Shown piece after piece: positions 61,436 through 64,000 of a stretch of 64,000 nt of DNA (position 1 is the stretch's first letter; each line of letters opens with the position of its first letter). The notes beneath the pieces were generated by a model. That model was not told the DNA's origin. It searched no databases and saw only the letters and a list, made by a program, of their open reading frames with translations. The stretch is from NCBI GenBank assembly GCA_014879565.1, contig JACSRW010000028.1, positions 123,962-187,961 on the forward strand. Direction: 5' to 3'. This stretch comes from Chitinophagaceae bacterium. GTDB taxonomy: Bacteria > Bacteroidota > Bacteroidia > Chitinophagales > Chitinophagaceae. Made by a program: the position numbers and the translations under genes.

Positions 61436-61647
61436 CAGGATTTCAACGATTTAGCAGCAAAAACGGAACGATTCATAGCTGGCGGATGGGCCGGATCGTA
61501 TTTAAAAGCAATGCTATTCAGGTAAGCAGCTATTCTAAGCCGTTCCTTCCAGTCTGTTTGCCGGTAAATTTCCCGGTAGTCAGCGGCCTGGTTTTGGGTT
61601 TGCCCCTTGAACACATTCCTGTTTAACCTGAAATCGGTCATATTCAA
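61435..61647 (-). CDS. Small protein translationally coupled to the nucleotidyltransferase
   Basis: A protein of 70 residues, basic, with no signal or membrane segment. It contains WKERLRIAAYLNSIAFKYDPAHPPAMNRSVF. Similar small proteins with a 'W-x-E-R-L-x-A-A-x-Y-L' helix and a late P-P-x-x-x-R segment often precede nucleotidyltransferase genes in Bacteroidota. It overlaps the NTase start by TGATG. No function is established; it may be the partner (antitoxin- or target-like) of the NTase. Confidence 0.7.
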   Translation of the reverse strand: MNMTDFRLNRNVFKGQTQNQAADYREIYRQTDWKERLRIAAYLNSIAFKYDPAHPPAMNRSVFAAKSLKS

Positions 61648-61797
61648 ATATAAAAAATATTAAGGGAAACCTGCGGGAAACTGATGAAATCATCAGACAA
61701 GATTATTAAACCAGACGAAAATATTTTTCCGGCGGCCCCTGAAAATTTGTGATACATTCTGGTCTGCGCCCAGGGTTGCTTGTATTTTCAGGAAAAA

Positions 61798-62838
61798 ATG
61801 AAAAAAGAACAATTGGCATTCGTGCCTGAATTTCTCAAATTCATTCGAAAATCAGCAAGCGGTGCCCGGCGTTTACCATCCGGGAAAAAATTCAGTAAGG
61901 GTAGCCTGGTTCAATACCGGACAGTTTATCGCCTTCTTCAGGGGTACGAAAAGACATACGATACGACACTCAGCATTACACTGCACCGGCGTTTTTCAGT
62001 AGCCGTACTCCGCCGGGAGAAGCTGTACTGGAACCGGTTTTTCAGAGAGTTTTCATTTTATTTATATCGCAGGGGATGCTATGATACCTATGTAGCGGCC
62101 GTGTATAAAGTAATCCGCACTTTTTTTCACTATCTGCAGACTGAAAAAGGATTCCCCGTCAGCCAGTTCTATTTGCGTTTGCGGGTTCCGGTTGTGTCCG
62201 GTTATCCCGTTGTTCTTACACCCGATCAACTCCGGTATTTAATTACCGATACGGTTTACCGGGAGGGATTGCCGGAGCATTTGAAACGAACACTGGACAT
62301 TTTTGTCTTTGGCTGTACTACGGCTTTGCGGTACAGTGATCTAATGGAACTCCGTAAAAGCAGTTTACAGTTTCGCGATAATGCAGCCTGGCTGGTTACC
62401 CATACCCGTAAAACGGGTGCGGAGATCCGCTTGCCTCTTCCAGATTATGCTGTCGGGATAATTCGCCGCTGGTGGCGAAGTACGGGTGTTTATGTACTAC
62501 CCAGGTTATCAGGTACTAATCTGAATTTACAAATCCGGGAATTGATCCGGAGGGCAGGATGGGATTATGTGATGCCCAAAATCCGTCATCTCCGGGGTTT
62601 ACCGGTTGAAATAAAGCGTACCGGTGGAGGAAGTTACCGTTTTTGCGACCATATAACCATTCACAGTGCCAGGAGAACTGCAATTACCACATTATTGTTA
62701 TTGGGGGTTGAGGAAAACATTGTTCGTCGGATTTCAGGCCATGCCCCCGGCAGCAGGGAATTTTACAAATATGTGGGTCTGGTGCATGACTTTCTGCAAA
62801 AACAGGTATGCGAAGCGTACAGAAGGCTGGTAGAGTAA
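61798..62838 (+). CDS. Tyrosine recombinase/integrase
   Basis: A protein of 346 residues from the ATG at 61798 (a TTG six codons earlier is in frame). The N-terminal SAM-like core-binding domain covers about 38-120 (FFREFSFYLYRRGCYDTYVAAVYKVIRTFFHYL). The catalytic domain holds R178 (TTALRYSDLMEL), K205 (THTRKTGAEI), H289-S-A-R292 (TIHSARRTAITTLL), H315 (ISGHAPGS) and the nucleophile Y325 (Y323 is also possible). All active-site positions are present, so the enzyme may be functional. It belongs to the chromosomal/mobile-element integrase type of Bacteroidota. It sits alone between two toxin-tip cassettes and is divergent from the NTase pair. Confidence 0.92.
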   Translation: MKKEQLAFVPEFLKFIRKSASGARRLPSGKKFSKGSLVQYRTVYRLLQGYEKTYDTTLSITLHRRFSVAVLRREKLYWNRFFREFSFYLYRRGCYDTYVAAVYKVIRTFFHYLQTEKGFPVSQFYLRLRVPVVSGYPVVLTPDQLRYLITDTVYREGLPEHLKRTLDIFVFGCTTALRYSDLMELRKSSLQFRDNAAWLVTHTRKTGAEIRLPLPDYAVGIIRRWWRSTGVYVLPRLSGTNLNLQIRELIRRAGWDYVMPKIRHLRGLPVEIKRTGGGSYRFCDHITIHSARRTAITTLLLLGVEENIVRRISGHAPGSREFYKYVGLVHDFLQKQVCEAYRRLVE

Positions 62839-62957
62839 ATAATGGTTTAATTTGATGGACATTACTTTTAGCAATGGGAACTGTCAGATTAAGTACTAAC
62901 TATTACATTTAAAAACTTAGCTATTTTGTCCACTTTTTTCTGAAGTACGACAAATTA

Positions 62958-63281
62958 CTATTTTACATTTATAATGATTGTATCCAACTTGTTCCCATAA
63001 TTATGATAGCCAGTGTCACTTAAGACTATTTGCAAAGAAGTGTCGTTAATCAGCTTTGAACTTTCCATGTAATTATACTTATCATTAACCCATAAAGGTT
63101 TATCCTGGTTTGCCTTCCTAACTTGTATTACATCACTTGTTGTTGCTCCTAAGCCAACATAATAAATCTTTATCTTTTCTCCATTGCTTTTCTTATGCTC
63201 TGCTAAAAGCGTCTCATCCTTTTCAAACATAGTACATCCCTGGCTGAATAAAATAATGAAGACTGCTATAATTGATTTCAT
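62958..63281 (-). CDS. Small lipoprotein, candidate immunity protein for the toxin-44 tip
   Basis: A protein of 107 residues with lipoprotein Cys16 (FILFSQGCTMFEKDE). The mature part is short and beta-rich (KIKIYYVGLGATTSDVIQVRK, LQIVLSDTGYHNYG). No family recognised. The gene starts 2 bp after the stop of the toxin-44 fragment, on the same strand, with matching AT-rich composition. Immunity function is inferred from position. Confidence 0.6.
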   Translation of the reverse strand: MKSIIAVFIILFSQGCTMFEKDETLLAEHKKSNGEKIKIYYVGLGATTSDVIQVRKANQDKPLWVNDKYNYMESSKLINDTSLQIVLSDTGYHNYGNKLDTIIINVK

Positions 63282-63283
63282 GA

Positions 63284-63955
63284 TTAATCCTCCTCTTGTA
63301 AATTATTCTTATTTGCATCATAGTATTTAAACCCTCGCTTAATCATCTCTTGGTCGTGTGGGTCATCACCATAAGGTGGTCGCAATACACCTGTTTTTAC
63401 AGTACGAGTTTCTCCATGCCCTGCACTTACTTCGCTTGTCTCATATACTTGCCATTCAGGTTTTGAAGTTCCCGCAGCAATTTGTGCAGATCCTGCCCGT
63501 CGTAATAAAACTTCTTCTGTAAATAAAAAGAAATTCCATGCTTTGCCAGTTGCGCCGTAGTGATAATTACCCAATTCTTCTGCTGTATAATTTGACCCTT
63601 GAAAAGAAAATTGAGTTTTGGTTTCTTTGCCTTTATCAAAACTATTGGCTAAACCATAGATTGTATTTTTATTATTCTTTAAATCCCATTCACCTTTGTT
63701 TCTTACAAGATTTTTGAAGTCACGAGGGTCCATATGTTTTCTTGCATAGGCAATATTTTTGTTCAGAAGGTTTTTAAAGATTTTGTTTCCATCAATAGAC
63801 TTGCCTAATTCGCCTATTTGAGTAAGTTTTTTTCCCTTTTGTAAGAACACTAAATTATCGCTTCCATATTGCTTAACTACATTACCTCGTTTGTCAACAA
63901 TTATAGTATCTCCTAACGGGTCATTAAATAAGATTGGATTATTATTTGTAAATCT
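63284..63955 (-). pseudogene. Orphan RHS C-terminal tip with toxin-44 (Ntox44) domain, 5'-truncated
   Basis: The open frame begins after a TGA at 63956-63958 with RFTNNNPILFNDPLGD, the end of an RHS core, then DTIIVDKRGNVVKQYGSDN and the variable domain. The latter has the polymorphic toxin type 44 pattern: KGEWDLKNN followed by GNYHYGATGKAWNFF. The last 60 residues are basic/acidic (RPPYGDDPHDQEMIKRGFKYYDANKNN). No ATG precedes the core remnant; the first usable start is a GTG at 63850, inside the linker. The RHS shell is missing, and the break is within 5 bp of sequence unlike RHS, so this is a severed toxin cassette. Confidence 0.8.
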
Positions 63956-64000
63956 TCAGCTTAAAGTGTACCACTAATTTAGTATCTTAAGAGAGTGTTT
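63956..64000. other. Possible mobile-element end at the window edge
   Basis: Homology to RHS stops abruptly near 63956, and the remaining bases (CTTAAAGTGTACCACTAATT and on) are unlike RHS coding sequence. They could be the terminus of an insertion sequence that cut the RHS gene. Too little is in view to name a family. Confidence 0.3.

Overview
The window looks like a chromosomal segment of a soil or plant-associated Bacteroidota, most likely Chitinophagaceae. The grounds are three SusC/SusD pairs, STN-type TonB receptors paired with ECF sigma/FecR switches, a type IX secretion C-terminal domain, many lipoproteins, few Shine-Dalgarno sequences, a tRNA gene without encoded CCA, and four GH144 proteins (the endo-beta-1,2-glucanase family first described from Chitinophaga). 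Base composition is moderate to GC-rich up to about 59.1 kb and clearly AT-richer beyond.

Layout. 1-2.9 kb: end of a Dabb-domain gene, a serine hydrolase and a small outer-membrane barrel (both minus strand), repeat-rich spacers and an elongator-type tRNA-Met(CAT). 3.0-33.9 kb (locus 1): ECF sigma, FecR, SusC, SusD, LamG lipoprotein, hairpin, then a long same-strand run of VCBS/ASPIC lipoprotein, GH30, GH30, GH144, GH144, PKD-T9SS protein, GH144, EEP phosphodiesterase, Gfo/Idh oxidoreductase, DoxX, GMC oxidoreductase, GH43+F5/8, SGNH esterase, PhoD-like phosphatase/phosphodiesterase and GH3. 34.1-35.4 kb: a stand-alone AAA/DUF4143 ATPase. 35.5-46.4 kb (locus 2): the same head order (sigma, FecR, SusC, SusD, LamG, hairpin), then GH144, an alpha/beta esterase and a glycerophosphodiester phosphodiesterase. 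46.4-59.1 kb (locus 3): a membrane-anchored propeller/LuxR regulator, divergent from SusC, SusD, a PKD lipoprotein with a triplicated carbohydrate-binding-like domain, a PKD lipoprotein and two GH16 enzymes. 59.4-64 kb: an AT-rich accessory island with two orphan RHS toxin tips (M91-like metallopeptidase and toxin-44 type), each followed by a small lipoprotein gene, with a nucleotidyltransferase gene pair and a tyrosine recombinase between them.

How it works together. Locus 3 has the layout of a laminarin (beta-1,3-glucan) utilisation locus. Loci 1 and 2 supply beta-1,2-glucanases, probable beta-1,6-glucanases (GH30), a beta-glucosidase (GH3), and an unusual set of phosphodiester- and ester-cleaving enzymes (GDPD, PhoD-like, EEP, SGNH, alpha/beta esterase). 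That combination would fit bacterial osmoregulated periplasmic or cyclic beta-1,2-glucans. These carry beta-1,6 branches in some groups and phosphoglycerol, other phosphoryl and acyl substituents. This is my main hypothesis: the families are recognised from sequence, and the shared substrate is inferred. Loci 1 and 2 would be switched on by receptor-FecR-sigma signalling. Locus 3 would be switched on by the LuxR-type regulator through a pair of 11-bp-spaced direct repeats found in its divergent promoter region.
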